64,000 bases of DNA from Rhodococcus_F sp040656415 (GCF_040656415.1 NZ_JBFAMC010000003.1:186001-250000); one strand, 5' to 3'; numbered from the stretch's first letter, positions 42,443 through 51,152 are shown. A program made the numbers and translations. Notes: generated by a model not told the origin, from the letters alone.

Positions 42443-43220
42443 GCTGACCCGACTGGACCTGAGGCTGCGGCGGCGATCACTGATCGGCTACGCCTTGGGT
42501 ATAGCGGTGTATACGTTCGTCATCGTGGCGCTCTACCCCGCCTTCAAAGATGATGCGGGGCTTGACAGTTTTGCCGAAGGTAATGCCACGATGGCCGCCT
42601 TGTTCGGCATCGGCGACTCGTTGACCAGTTCATCCGGGTGGCTCAATGCCAATCTGTATGCCAACTTCCTGCCCTTGATAATGCTGCTTCTCGGAATCGG
42701 ATTCGGGGCCTCGTGCCTGGCAGGGCAGGACGAAGACGGCACCCTCGGCGTCGTGGTTGCCATGCCGCTTTCTCGTATGCGTATCGCCGGCGAGAAATTC
42801 GGGGCTCTGTGCCTGATCGGGATCCCGGTTGCCCTCGTCACCGCGGCGGTGGTCGTGTTGGGCCGGGGTTTCGAGCTGACGGTCGACCTCGGGCACCTCG
42901 CAGGGACCACGCTCGGTGTTCTCCTGCTCGGAATCGGTTTCGGGGCGCTTGCCATGCTGGTCGGTGCGCTGACCGGAAGCCGCGGGCTGGCGCTGGGTAT
43001 CTCCTCGACCGTCGCTGCAGCGTCGTACCTGATCAACTCCCTCGCACCGATCGTGGATTGGATCCGTCCGGCGCGCTACGCGTCACTGTTCTATTACGCT
43101 GTCGGTGACAGTCAACTCGAGAACGGGTTGCACCTGTCTTCCGCAGCGGTGCTGATCGCGGTTCCACTGGTCTTGTTCGTGGCTACCGTCCTGGCCTTCC
43201 AGCGGCTCGACGTGCACTGA
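42432..43220 (+). CDS. ABC exporter permease
   Basis: 262 residues with six predicted helices and the ABC-2 layout: a cytoplasmic loop QDEDGTLGVVVAMPLSRMRIAGEKF between helices 2 and 3 contacts the ATPase. It pairs with the overlapping ATPase gene to form an exporter, probably of a lipophilic compound or ion. Substrate unknown. Confidence 0.85.
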   Translation: MLTELTRLDLRLRRRSLIGYALGIAVYTFVIVALYPAFKDDAGLDSFAEGNATMAALFGIGDSLTSSSGWLNANLYANFLPLIMLLLGIGFGASCLAGQDEDGTLGVVVAMPLSRMRIAGEKFGALCLIGIPVALVTAAVVVLGRGFELTVDLGHLAGTTLGVLLLGIGFGALAMLVGALTGSRGLALGISSTVAAASYLINSLAPIVDWIRPARYASLFYYAVGDSQLENGLHLSSAAVLIAVPLVLFVATVLAFQRLDVH

Positions 43221-43284
43221 AGTCTTCGTTCGCCGAAGTCATCGGTGCGGGGTCCTCGGGATCGGGGTGTACATCGGGTCCCCC

Positions 43285-43290
43285 TATACT
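43285..43290 (+). promoter_or_regulatory. Probable -10 box of narK
   Basis: TATACT, close to the ideal -10. It would leave a leader of about 175 bases before the ATG at 43474. No clear -35. Confidence 0.45.
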
Positions 43291-43473
43291 TCTCACGCCT
43301 CGCGGATCTGCGAAGTGAGCGGGAGTTTGTTTTGACGTCATCGTGTGCCACAGGCACGTAATCCCATCCTCATAAGTTGGGTTTCGATCGCGAGAGATCG
43401 CCCGCGCCCACCATTGGACGCCCAAGAAGTCTGGATCGGGACTGTGCGGGTCGCCACACCGAGAGGATCGCTG

Positions 43474-44940
43474 ATGACTGCAACCGCAGATGCCATCGTG
43501 AAGACAGAACCGGACTTCGAGTATCAGAGAAGGGGACGGTGGCTCGACCACTGGAAGCCCGAAGACGAGCGATTCTGGGCATCAGGCGGCAAGAAGACTG
43601 CTTGGAAGAATCTGTTTCTGTCGGTCTTCTCGGAACACCTGGGTTTCAACGTCTGGGTGATCTGGACCATTGTCGTCACCAACATGGGCAATGCCGGGTT
43701 CGCGTTCATGCAGGGCGACCAGGCGCTGAACAACGCACTGCTGCTGACGTCCGTGCCGGTGCTGGTCGGGGCGGCGCTGCGGGTGCCATACACCTTCGCG
43801 ATCCCCAAGTTCGGGGGCCGTGCGTTCACCGCGTTCAGTGCAACCATGCTGCTGTTCCCATGCTTCGGACTGGCGTACTTCATCAACCAGCCGAACACCT
43901 CGATGGGCGTGTTCCTGGTGCTGGCCGCGCTGGCAGGTTTCGGAGGTGGCAACTTCTCCTCCTCGATGGCGAACATTTCCTTCTTCTTCCCTGAGGGTAA
44001 GAAGGGTGCGGCGCTGGGCATCAACGCCGCGGGCGGCAACCTCGGCGTGGCGGTCACCCAGCTCGCGCTTCCGCTGGTGATCGCGTTGGGTACGACCATC
44101 GTTGCGAAGTCGCCGGAAGGCTACCGACTGGGTCTTACGATGGCAGCCCTGATCTGGGTGCCATTCATCGTGATCGCCGCGGTCGGAGCCCTGCTGTTCA
44201 TGGACAGCATCACCAGCGCCAAGCCGGATGGGCAGTCATACAAGCTGGCGATGACCAACAAGCACAACTGGGTGATGGCGTTCCTCTACGTCGGCACGTT
44301 CGGATCGTTCATCGGCTTCTCGTTCGCCTTCCCGACCCTCATCCGGGCCAACTTCCCCGAGCTCGACAACGTCGGAATTCTCGTTGCGCTCGGTAACCTG
44401 GCGTTCCTCGGGGCGCTCGTGGGCTCGTTCACCAGGCCGTTCGGAGGTTGGCTCGCCGACCGAATGGGTGGCGGCGCGAAGATCACTCTCGCTGTGTTCG
44501 TCAGCCAGGCCGCAGGAATCGGCCTGATCATGGTCGCCCTCGAGTTGCACAGCTTCCCGCTTTATCTGGCAGCGTTCCTGATCCTGTTCGTCCTCACCGG
44601 TATCGGCAACGGCTCGACCTACCGAATGATCCCGACGATCTTCAGCGCCCAGTCCAAGAAGCGGGCCGCCGAGATCGGGCAGGATCCAGCGGAAGCTGCT
44701 GCGTCGGCGAAGCGGCAAGCCGGTGCGGCTCTGGGAGTGGTCGGTGCGTGCGGAGCCTTCGGCGGGTTCCTGCTGCAGCAAGCCCTGCGCCTGTCCAACA
44801 TCCACTTGGGCAGCATGACGCCGGCGTTCATCGGCTACGCTGCGCTGTTCCTGCTGATGGGTGGCGTGACCTGGTGGTTCTACCTGCGTTCGGAGTTCGC
44901 TGTGCACAGGATTCCGTCACTGGCATACGCAAACGTGTAG
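43474..44940 (+). CDS. narK: Nitrate/nitrite transporter, NNP family
   Basis: 488 residues from ATG 43474 after GAGAGGA. Twelve helices with both nitrate signatures of the family: AALAGFGGGNFSSSMANISFFFPEGKKGAALGINAAGGNLG is split over helix 5, and ALVGSFTRPFGGWLADRMGG over helix 8, followed by GIGNGSTYRMIP. It exchanges or symports nitrate and nitrite. No nitrate or nitrite reductase is adjacent. Confidence 0.92.
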   Translation: MTATADAIVKTEPDFEYQRRGRWLDHWKPEDERFWASGGKKTAWKNLFLSVFSEHLGFNVWVIWTIVVTNMGNAGFAFMQGDQALNNALLLTSVPVLVGAALRVPYTFAIPKFGGRAFTAFSATMLLFPCFGLAYFINQPNTSMGVFLVLAALAGFGGGNFSSSMANISFFFPEGKKGAALGINAAGGNLGVAVTQLALPLVIALGTTIVAKSPEGYRLGLTMAALIWVPFIVIAAVGALLFMDSITSAKPDGQSYKLAMTNKHNWVMAFLYVGTFGSFIGFSFAFPTLIRANFPELDNVGILVALGNLAFLGALVGSFTRPFGGWLADRMGGGAKITLAVFVSQAAGIGLIMVALELHSFPLYLAAFLILFVLTGIGNGSTYRMIPTIFSAQSKKRAAEIGQDPAEAAASAKRQAGAALGVVGACGAFGGFLLQQALRLSNIHLGSMTPAFIGYAALFLLMGGVTWWFYLRSEFAVHRIPSLAYANV

Positions 44941-44960
44941 CCGTAGGAGAGCGTTAGCAC

Positions 44961-44993
44961 GCGGCCTTCGTCGAAGTATTCGGCGAAGGCCGC
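44961..44993. terminator. Bidirectional terminator between narK and nhaA
   Basis: Ten perfect pairs (GCGGCCTTCG with CGAAGGCCGC), extendable to thirteen with one wobble, and a seven-base loop. It is followed on the plus strand by a T-rich stretch. Confidence 0.8.
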
Positions 44994-45033
44994 TGCTCTT
45001 CTCTCGTCCCCCGGAGGGGGTAAGCGGAGCGAT

Positions 45034-46356
45034 TCAGGTCGCGTCTCGATCCCGGGTCTCGTACACGTCGGGGATTCCGTTGTGGTCCGCGTCCAACGCC
45101 TCCTGCTCGGCCATGAGTCGATAGGCGCGATTGCGGATCCGCAACAGAATGGCGGCGAGCATCGCGGCGATGACCGATCCGAACAGCACGCCGATCTTTA
45201 CATAGTCGTCTCGTGGACTGCCGCCACCGAAGGCGAGTTCCCCGATCAACAGTGACACCGTGAACCCGATCCCGGCCAGCATCGCGACCCCGAGGATGTC
45301 GATCCACTTCAACCCCGAATCGAGTGTCGCCCGAGTGAAGCGGGACATCAGGAACGTGGTGCCGAAAATTCCGAAGGTCTTTCCGAGCACTAGACCGGCG
45401 ATGATGCCGATGGTGATCGGGTCGACAAGGGCGTCTCGCAACCCACTGAAACCGCCGATAGTGACTCCGGCCGCGAAGAACGCGAACACGGGCACCGCGA
45501 AACCAGCTGAGATAGGGCGAATCCGGTGCTCGAAGTGTTCGGCCAGCCCCGGCCCTGATTCGGCCTCGCCGGAAGCCTTGCCCCGTATTACGGGAACGGT
45601 GAAGCCCAATATCACGCCGGCGACCGTGGCGTGCACGCCGGATGCATGGATGAGCGCCCAGGTGGCAAAGGCAAGCGGAAGCAGCAACCACCACGACCGA
45701 ATTCTCCGTTGTACGGCAAAGGCGAAAGCGGCCAACGGGACCAGAGCTGCGGCCAGTGGTAGCACCGACAAGTGGTCGGTGTAGAAGACGGCGATGATCG
45801 TGATCGCGAGTAGATCGTCTACCACTGCCAAGGTCAGCAGAAAGATGCGAAGCGTCGAGGGCAGGTGGGTGCTGATGACGGCCAGGATCGCGACGGCGAA
45901 TGCGATATCGGTGGCCGTCGGAATTGCCCACCCCTGCAGGGCTCCTTCGCCGGTGCGAAGGTTGATCGAGACGAACACCAGTGCCGGTAGGGCCATCCCG
46001 CCGAGCGCCGCGGCGATCGGCAAAGCAGCTCTCGAGGGGTCACGCAGATCCCCGGCCACGAACTCCCGTTTGAGCTCCAGGCCCACGACGAAGAAGAAGA
46101 TCGCCAGCAGTCCGTCTGCTGCCCACGTCCCCAGGGACAGGTTCAGATGCAGCACCTCTGGGCCGACCGTAATATCCGCGAGGCCGTTGTAACTGTCTTT
46201 CCAAGGGGAGTTCGCCCACACCAGGGCGACGACGGATGCCACCAACAACAGTGCACCGCCGACCGTCTCCTTCCGCAGGATCTCGCCGATGCGTGAGGCT
46301 TCCGCCCACGATCCACGAGGGAACAGGGGAGTGCGTGCAGTTGGCGAAGTGCTCAC
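45034..46356 (-). CDS. nhaA: Na+/H+ antiporter NhaA
   Basis: 440 residues from GTG 46356; an open frame extends upstream without support. Twelve helices in the NhaA order: LLVASVVALVWANSPW in helix 1, ADGLLAIFFFVVGLELKREFV in helix 2, and the paired aspartates in ATDIAFAVAIL and VVDDLLAITIIA of helices 4-5. It exchanges sodium for protons at alkaline pH. The C-terminus has an acidic tail, DADHNGIPDVYE, shaped like a calcium-binding loop. Confidence 0.92.
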   Translation of the reverse strand: MSTSPTARTPLFPRGSWAEASRIGEILRKETVGGALLLVASVVALVWANSPWKDSYNGLADITVGPEVLHLNLSLGTWAADGLLAIFFFVVGLELKREFVAGDLRDPSRAALPIAAALGGMALPALVFVSINLRTGEGALQGWAIPTATDIAFAVAILAVISTHLPSTLRIFLLTLAVVDDLLAITIIAVFYTDHLSVLPLAAALVPLAAFAFAVQRRIRSWWLLLPLAFATWALIHASGVHATVAGVILGFTVPVIRGKASGEAESGPGLAEHFEHRIRPISAGFAVPVFAFFAAGVTIGGFSGLRDALVDPITIGIIAGLVLGKTFGIFGTTFLMSRFTRATLDSGLKWIDILGVAMLAGIGFTVSLLIGELAFGGGSPRDDYVKIGVLFGSVIAAMLAAILLRIRNRAYRLMAEQEALDADHNGIPDVYETRDRDAT

Positions 46357-47064
46357 AAAGATTCTTTCTGTGCGGGAGGCATAGACGGGACCAGTTCTGC
46401 GATGCCGGCCGGTGTTCCCGGCTCCGCAGCACGACCGCAATGTGGGAGGTTGCGGATGTCTACGCCGGGTAGCAACCGCATCCGCCTGTACGAATCATTG
46501 GAACTGATCATCCGTTCTCGCTCCCCAGCGCAGACGCTTCCGGACCGGAGGCGGATCCTCCAGCTCGGCTGTGGGCGCGACAGGCCACCGGCAAGGTGAT
46601 TCCAGGCGGATGTGCTGTACGAGGCAACCGGACCAGCATAACCAACCGACACGGCTGATTCAGTGCGTGGTTGAGACCGCACTTCTTCCTGCCACCCTCG
46701 ATGCGCCCGCTGCGCGGGTAGGCAGCTCGCCGTGTCTCTGCAGCTCCTGAGCGGGACTGCAGGCAAGGCAGTCATGCACGGCACCCCATGATCGATCGTG
46801 ATGGGTACAAGCATGCTCGCCGCCAGTACGTGGTAGACAGCCGACCCGCAATGGCCCGGCTCATAAGGGCATAGTGCTCCGGGATGCGCATCATGAGATC
46901 CCCATTTCGTCAGGTCATCCAAATTGCCGACCAGACTTCCCGGCGCGCCACTTCCACTCTATCGTGGTCGGCCCGGCGCCCCCCAGTCATCGCATTCGCC
47001 AGGATGTCGCTAAGCAGGCGTTGCGGCCCCGGCCTGTATCCTCGGCGCGGATTTGCGGCAGGTA

Positions 47065-47081
47065 GTCCAATCAAATTGGAC
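47065..47081. promoter_or_regulatory. Palindrome GTCCAAT-N3-ATTGGAC
   Basis: Seven-base perfect arms with a three-base spacer, in the middle of gene-poor DNA, 176 bases before the DUF2277 ATG. It has operator form; regulator unknown. Confidence 0.45.
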
Positions 47082-47244
47082 GCGTGAGTGATTCGCCAAG
47101 GGGCTGAGGGTCGTCATCATATTGCGTGATCGCTCCGGGCAAACGTGCGCGCGGGGGCGGATCGTCACAGCCGAAGATGCCGCGTCGCTCGTCCGAATGT
47201 GCTCAGTTCAGGTCAGACGCTCTCCCTCGACCGAGGCGTCGAGC

Positions 47245-47250
47245 TATCGT
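47245..47250 (+). promoter_or_regulatory. -10 box of the DUF2277 gene, leaderless promoter
   Basis: TATCGT, six bases, then ATG at 47257. Same spacing as the leaderless promoters at 2365, 4457 and 38833. Confidence 0.55.
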
Positions 47251-47256
47251 CGATCC

Positions 47257-47538
47257 ATGTGCCGAAACATCACGGAGTTGCGCGGACTCGAGCCTGCGGC
47301 GACCAGGGAGGAAGTCGAGGCAGCGGCACGCCAGTATGTTCGCAAGGTTGGTGGCGTCCGGAATTTGTCGGATGCCAACCGCGAGCCTTTCGAAGAGGCG
47401 GTAGCCGCTGTGACCGAGGCCACTACGAAGCTGCTGGCGACGCTCCCGCCCCGGAAGCAGCCGCCACCGACGTTACCGCCCCTTCGACGGCCGGAGGTCC
47501 GGGCGCACATCGCAGCGGACGCCGCATCGTCAGGCTGA
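47257..47538 (+). CDS. DUF2277 small protein
   Basis: 93 residues beginning MCRNITELRGLEPAATREEV, the DUF2277 signature (MCRNI, a short helix pair, AARQYVRKVGG). It is probably a small helical soluble protein; its role is unknown. The upstream part of the frame is not used because ATG 47257 is placed for a leaderless mRNA. The 3' end overlaps the 3' end of ipdC by nine bases, and the stop lies in a tandem repeat. Confidence 0.8.
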   Translation: MCRNITELRGLEPAATREEVEAAARQYVRKVGGVRNLSDANREPFEEAVAAVTEATTKLLATLPPRKQPPPTLPPLRRPEVRAHIAADAASSG

Positions 47539-47568
47539 GTGCGGCGACGGCCGCGTCGTCAGGCTGAG
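47521..47568. repeat. Tandem direct repeat at the DUF2277/ipdC convergence
   Basis: Two copies of a 19-base unit (GCCGCATCGTCAGGCTGAG and one variant base) at 47521-47539 and 47550-47568, period 29. The stop codons of both convergent genes lie in the first copy. Confidence 0.8.
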
Positions 47569-48609
47569 CGCATCGATGCGTTCGACGGCGTCGGCAACGA
47601 TCTTTTCGATGAGTTCTTTGCAGGTAGGAAGATCCTCCAGCAGACCGACCACTTGACCGGATGCCAGGACGCCCGCGTGGGTGTTGCCGTCGACGAGCCC
47701 GGCTTTGAGCAGCATCGGGGTGTTGGCGGCCATGATGATCTGCTGCCAGGTGCGATCGCTGGACTTCTTCATCGAGAGGCCGTCCCTGACGAGCGTGGAC
47801 CATTTCATGCCGGTCATGGTCTTGAACTTCGACGCGTTGCGGGCCGCCGCGATCAGTCCACGCAGGTACCCCGAATGTTCGAGGCTGTCGACGAGGTCGG
47901 TATTGAGCACCCTGTGCGGCATGCCGTCCACCTTGCGAGAGACGACGGTGTCCTGCAGGCCACGAGCGAGGTACTCCTGTTTCACGGAGTCGGGCACGGT
48001 CGATTCCTGGGTGAGCAGGAAGCGAGTGCCCATCGCGACACCGGCGGCGCCGTACGCCAGGGCAGCGGCAAGTCCGCGACCGTCGTAGAAGCCGCCCGCC
48101 GCGACGACGGGAATATCGACGGCGTCGAGCACCGACGGCAGCAACAGCGTGGTAGCCACCGGACCGGTGTGTCCGCCACCCTCCCCGCCCTGCACGATCA
48201 CCGCGTCGGCACCCCACGATGCCACCTTCTTTGCGTGCTTCGCGGCGCCGATCGACGGGATGACCACAACTCCTGCGGCTTTGAGCTGCGCGATCAATTC
48301 CTTCTTCGGGGCGAGCGCGAACGACGCGACGCGGACGTTCTCCCGGATCAGCAAATCGATGCGCTGTGGGGCGTCGGCGGCATCGGCGCGGATGTTGACG
48401 CCGAACGGCTTGTCGGTGAGCGCCTTGGTCCTCGCGATCGCCGCTTCGAGTTCCGCGTACGTCATCGTCGCCGACGCCAGGATGCCGAGCCCACCAGCGT
48501 TGGCGGTGCCTGCGACGAGCCGCGATCCCGCGACCCATCCCATCCCGGTTTGAACGACAGGGTGCTCGATACCGACCAGATCGGTCAGTGCGGTTCGCAG
48601 GGTGCTCAT
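47530..48609 (-). CDS. ipdC: IpdC: flavin-dependent oxidoreductase (nitronate monooxygenase-like)
   Basis: 359 residues, a TIM barrel of the 2-nitropropane dioxygenase-like group. PVVQTGMGWVAGSRL at the start, GADAVIVQGGEGGGHTG for FMN phosphate, and PVVAAGGFYDGRGLAAALAYGAAGVAMGTRFLL. In M. tuberculosis and Rhodococcus, IpdC is required for ring C/D degradation and is thought to act on a carboxyl-CoA intermediate before ring opening. The start overlaps the ipdB stop (ATGA). It is last in the echA20-ipdA-ipdB-ipdC chain. Confidence 0.9.
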   Translation of the reverse strand: MSTLRTALTDLVGIEHPVVQTGMGWVAGSRLVAGTANAGGLGILASATMTYAELEAAIARTKALTDKPFGVNIRADAADAPQRIDLLIRENVRVASFALAPKKELIAQLKAAGVVVIPSIGAAKHAKKVASWGADAVIVQGGEGGGHTGPVATTLLLPSVLDAVDIPVVAAGGFYDGRGLAAALAYGAAGVAMGTRFLLTQESTVPDSVKQEYLARGLQDTVVSRKVDGMPHRVLNTDLVDSLEHSGYLRGLIAAARNASKFKTMTGMKWSTLVRDGLSMKKSSDRTWQQIIMAANTPMLLKAGLVDGNTHAGVLASGQVVGLLEDLPTCKELIEKIVADAVERIDALSLTTRPSPHSA

Positions 48610-49367
48610 ACCGAAACCTCCCGGTCTCGCAGGCTGCGCGGGTCGAGTACCTCACGGATCAGCCGCAGTTCTTCTTCGGTGGGTTCGCGGGTTGCAGCGG
48701 CCTCGTCCAACCCGGCTACTTCGAACGAGGTGTTGTCTGCGACTTCCCCAGCGGTGACGCCTGGGTGCAGGCTCAGAGCGCGGAAAGTGTGTCCGGGTCC
48801 GCCGAAGTCGAAGACTCCGAGGTTGCTGACCACGCGATGGATATGGAGGAACCGGTACGCGGGATTCTCTGGCTCGATACGGTCGTAGCCGACACCGGAG
48901 ACGATGTCTACCTTTTCACAGAACACTCGTGACGAGTGTTTACCCACCCAATAACTTGTGGGGTGGTTGATGGTGTTTCCGGGTGCCCCTCGGACGCCGA
49001 ACATCTGGCGGGTCGGATGTTGCAATGGACCGAACGCGGAGAGATTCTGGTTGCCGTGACGGTCGATCTGGTTGGCTCCCATCACCACATGCCGTCGACC
49101 CGACGCGACTACATCGAATACCTTGCGGAACGGCATCCAGCCTTCGATCGGAGCTTTCGCGCCGACGGCGGGGGTATCGGCGAAGATCAGCGCCTCGCCG
49201 TCGGTGATCAATAGATCGGGTTCGGTGGTCAGCCTGGCGAGTCGCGCACCGATCAAAGGAAGGGTGGCCATCGGGCTGGCCATGATCTCTCCTGCCCCGG
49301 AGAAGATTTCGGCGCACGCAACAGCGCAGTACTCTGCTCGCGTGACTTCGGCGATCGTCTGGCTCAT
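48606..49367 (-). CDS. ipdB: IpdB: beta subunit of COCHEA-CoA hydrolase
   Basis: 253 residues, class I CoA-transferase fold, beta type. Typical segments are AEIFSGAGEIMASPMATLPLIGARLA, ITDGEALIF, and HVVMGANQIDRHGNQNLSAFGP. IpdAB is not a true transferase; it hydrolytically opens the last carbocyclic ring (ring C) of COCHEA-CoA. The start is ATG 49367 (MSQTIAEVTR), overlapping the ipdA stop (ATGA). Confidence 0.93.
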   Translation of the reverse strand: MSQTIAEVTRAEYCAVACAEIFSGAGEIMASPMATLPLIGARLARLTTEPDLLITDGEALIFADTPAVGAKAPIEGWMPFRKVFDVVASGRRHVVMGANQIDRHGNQNLSAFGPLQHPTRQMFGVRGAPGNTINHPTSYWVGKHSSRVFCEKVDIVSGVGYDRIEPENPAYRFLHIHRVVSNLGVFDFGGPGHTFRALSLHPGVTAGEVADNTSFEVAGLDEAAATREPTEEELRLIREVLDPRSLRDREVSV

Positions 49368-50257
49368 GCCTGGTTCTCCTCTGCGAACTTCTTGACTGCC
49401 GCCTGGTAGTCGTCCTCGCTGCCGGACAGATAGGTGTCGACGAACTTCTGCCATGCCTGCGGATCCTTCGCCGAGTCGGCATAGTGGCGCTGAAACTTCT
49501 CGTCGCGGCCGTAGCTGTCGCCGGCGAGCGTGAAGTGTGCGCCGTTCGGTGCTTCGACAACGCCGTCAACCATCATGCGGTTGAGGATGAGATTCTGCAG
49601 TGGAACGGATTTCACCAGTTCCTCTGTCTCGACGATCCGCTCGACCGAGATGAACCTCTTGTCCGCGGCCGCGCAGTAGAGGTCGTCGAAGTACGGATCG
49701 ACGCCGGCGTAGGCGGCGTTGCCGTGCTTGTCTCCGAGATTCAGATGTACCAGTGCGGCATCCAGTTTCAGCGCAGGCATGGCGACCAGCGTCTCGGTCC
49801 GTCCGGAGGCATCGGGATAGGGGGAGGCGACTGTGCGCAACTCATCGCCCCAGAAGTTGCGGACGTCCGAGCCGAGCCCCGCGCGGATCGGTAGGAAAGG
49901 TAGCCGCGCTCCGGCTGCTTCGAGCCCGCACTTGAGCATGCCCTCGTCCATTTCCCGGACTTCGATGTCGCCGCTGGTGCGTGCCTTTGCGAACCATGGG
50001 TCATAGAACGGGGCCGAGTCGAGCGATACGAAGCCGTAGTACGCCTTCGCGACTTTGCCTGCCGAGCACAGCAGACCCAGGTCGGGTCCGCCATAGGTGA
50101 CGACGGTGAGATCGGTGATATCCGAACGCAGCAGCGCGCGGACCAGCGCCATCGGTTTGCGGCGGGAACCCCAGCCGCCGATGCCGATTGTCATTCCGCT
50201 GCGGAGCTCGCTCACGACGTCGTCGAGCGACATTCTCTTGTCACGCTTATCGGCCAT
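49364..50257 (-). CDS. ipdA: IpdA: alpha subunit of COCHEA-CoA hydrolase
   Basis: 297 residues from ATG 50257 (MADKRDKRMSLDDVV), class I CoA-transferase fold, alpha type, with GMTIGIGGWGSRRKPMAL near 21-38 and YGGPDLGLLCSAGKV. Glutamate 105 in REMDEGMLK coincides in position with the catalytic Glu105 reported for M. tuberculosis IpdA. GGGAAGG in the end of echA20 is the likely ribosome-binding site. It works as a heterotetramer with IpdB. Confidence 0.93.
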   Translation of the reverse strand: MADKRDKRMSLDDVVSELRSGMTIGIGGWGSRRKPMALVRALLRSDITDLTVVTYGGPDLGLLCSAGKVAKAYYGFVSLDSAPFYDPWFAKARTSGDIEVREMDEGMLKCGLEAAGARLPFLPIRAGLGSDVRNFWGDELRTVASPYPDASGRTETLVAMPALKLDAALVHLNLGDKHGNAAYAGVDPYFDDLYCAAADKRFISVERIVETEELVKSVPLQNLILNRMMVDGVVEAPNGAHFTLAGDSYGRDEKFQRHYADSAKDPQAWQKFVDTYLSGSEDDYQAAVKKFAEENQA

Positions 50258-50261
50258 CGAG

Positions 50262-51038
50262 TCAGCCTTCCCGGGTGTTCGAGTTGGAGCGGGGTTTTCC
50301 GGTCTCGACGAACGCGTCGCGGTGCTCATCGGAAACGCCGATCAGATTGAGTTCGAAGGTAAATCCCTGTTCCAGGCGGTAGCTGTTCTTCACATCGACG
50401 GGATCGATCCCGTTGATCGCCTCCTTGGCGCGACGGATCACTCGCGTGTCCTTGGCTGCGATTTTGGCTGCGACGTCACGGGCCGCGTCGTCCAGCTTGT
50501 CGCGCGGAACCACGTCGTAGACGGACCCGAAGTGCTGCAGTTGCTGCGCGGTGACGTTCTGGGCCGTGTAGTACAGCGTGCGCATCAGGTGTTGCGGGAC
50601 GAGTCGCGCGAGGTGGGTGGCGGCGCCGAGGGCCCCGCGATCGACCTCGGGGAGTCCGAACACGGCGTCGTCGGACGCGACGATCACGTCCGCGTTTCCG
50701 ACCAACCCGATGCCACCGCCCACGCAGAAGCCGTTGACGGCGACCACCACGGGCACAGCGCAGTCGTAGACCGCGGCGAATGCGGCGGCGCAGCCCCTGT
50801 TGGCGTCGACCAGGGCCTCGTAACCGTCCGTGGCCTGCATTTCCTTGATGTCGACACCGGCGTTGAATCCGCGTCCTTCCGCCCGCAGGATCACCACGTG
50901 GGTATCCAGACTCCGGCCAGCGTCGAGTATGGCCTCGGCCAACTCGAACCAGCCGCGTGACGGGATGGCGTTGACGGGCGGGTAGTCGACGGTGACCGTG
51001 GCGATGCCGGTTCCGTCGGTGATGGAGGTAATGCCCAT
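50262..51038 (-). CDS. echA20: EchA20: crotonase-fold ring D hydrolase
   Basis: 258 residues. Oxyanion-hole segments LRAEGRGFNAGVDIKEM and VNGFCVGGGIGLVGNADVIVAS, then GLPEVDRGALGAATHLARLVP. EchA20 hydrolyses ring D of the HIP-derived enoyl carboxyl-CoA and so makes the substrate of IpdAB. It is the first gene of the minus-strand operon; the KstR2-type site 51065-51082 lies 27 bases before the ATG, with AGGA as ribosome-binding site. Confidence 0.92.
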   Translation of the reverse strand: MGITSITDGTGIATVTVDYPPVNAIPSRGWFELAEAILDAGRSLDTHVVILRAEGRGFNAGVDIKEMQATDGYEALVDANRGCAAAFAAVYDCAVPVVVAVNGFCVGGGIGLVGNADVIVASDDAVFGLPEVDRGALGAATHLARLVPQHLMRTLYYTAQNVTAQQLQHFGSVYDVVPRDKLDDAARDVAAKIAAKDTRVIRRAKEAINGIDPVDVKNSYRLEQGFTFELNLIGVSDEHRDAFVETGKPRSNSNTREG

Positions 51039-51064
51039 GGCATATTCCTAACGTCTTCTACCGA

Positions 51065-51082
51065 ACCAAGCGATTGCTTGGT
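51065..51082. promoter_or_regulatory. KstR2-type operator, degenerate double site
   Basis: ACCAAGCGATTGCT (51065-51078) matches AnCAAGnnCTTGnT with one mismatch. A second register at 51069-51082 matches with two. The whole is a dyad ACCAAGC-N4-GCTTGGT, so the arms are perfect but the centre is four bases longer than in the other two sites. It serves echA20 leftward and the SDR gene rightward. Confidence 0.75.
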
Positions 51083-51152
51083 AAGTTAGCACACATGTGA
51101 GCCCGGCTGCTCTGAGCTGGCCTGGCCGGAACACCCAGCGGCGGAGGTATTC

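Larger units (their letters stand above)
46357..47256. other. Long gene-poor region between nhaA and DUF2277
   Basis: About 900 bases without a convincing gene. A 47-codon frame at 46456-46599 (plus) has GGGAGG before its ATG but no recognisable homology. A strong 17-base palindrome lies at 47065-47081. No tRNA or recognised RNA was found. Confidence 0.4.

Noticed and set aside
43291..43473. Possible ANTAR-type tandem hexaloop leader before narK
   Set aside because: Two short stems with six-base loops exist (43300-43313 and 43385-43400), but the loops do not have A at position 1 and G at position 4, and no terminator follows.
46456..46599. 47-codon plus-strand frame with a ribosome-binding-site-like GGGAGG
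   Set aside because: No recognisable homology and arginine-rich, low-information composition; kept only as a remark in the gene-poor region.
48606..50257. True CoA transferase such as glutaconate or 3-oxoacid CoA transferase
   Set aside because: Gene order with echA20 and ipdC, and Glu105 in the alpha subunit, point to the IpdAB hydrolase.
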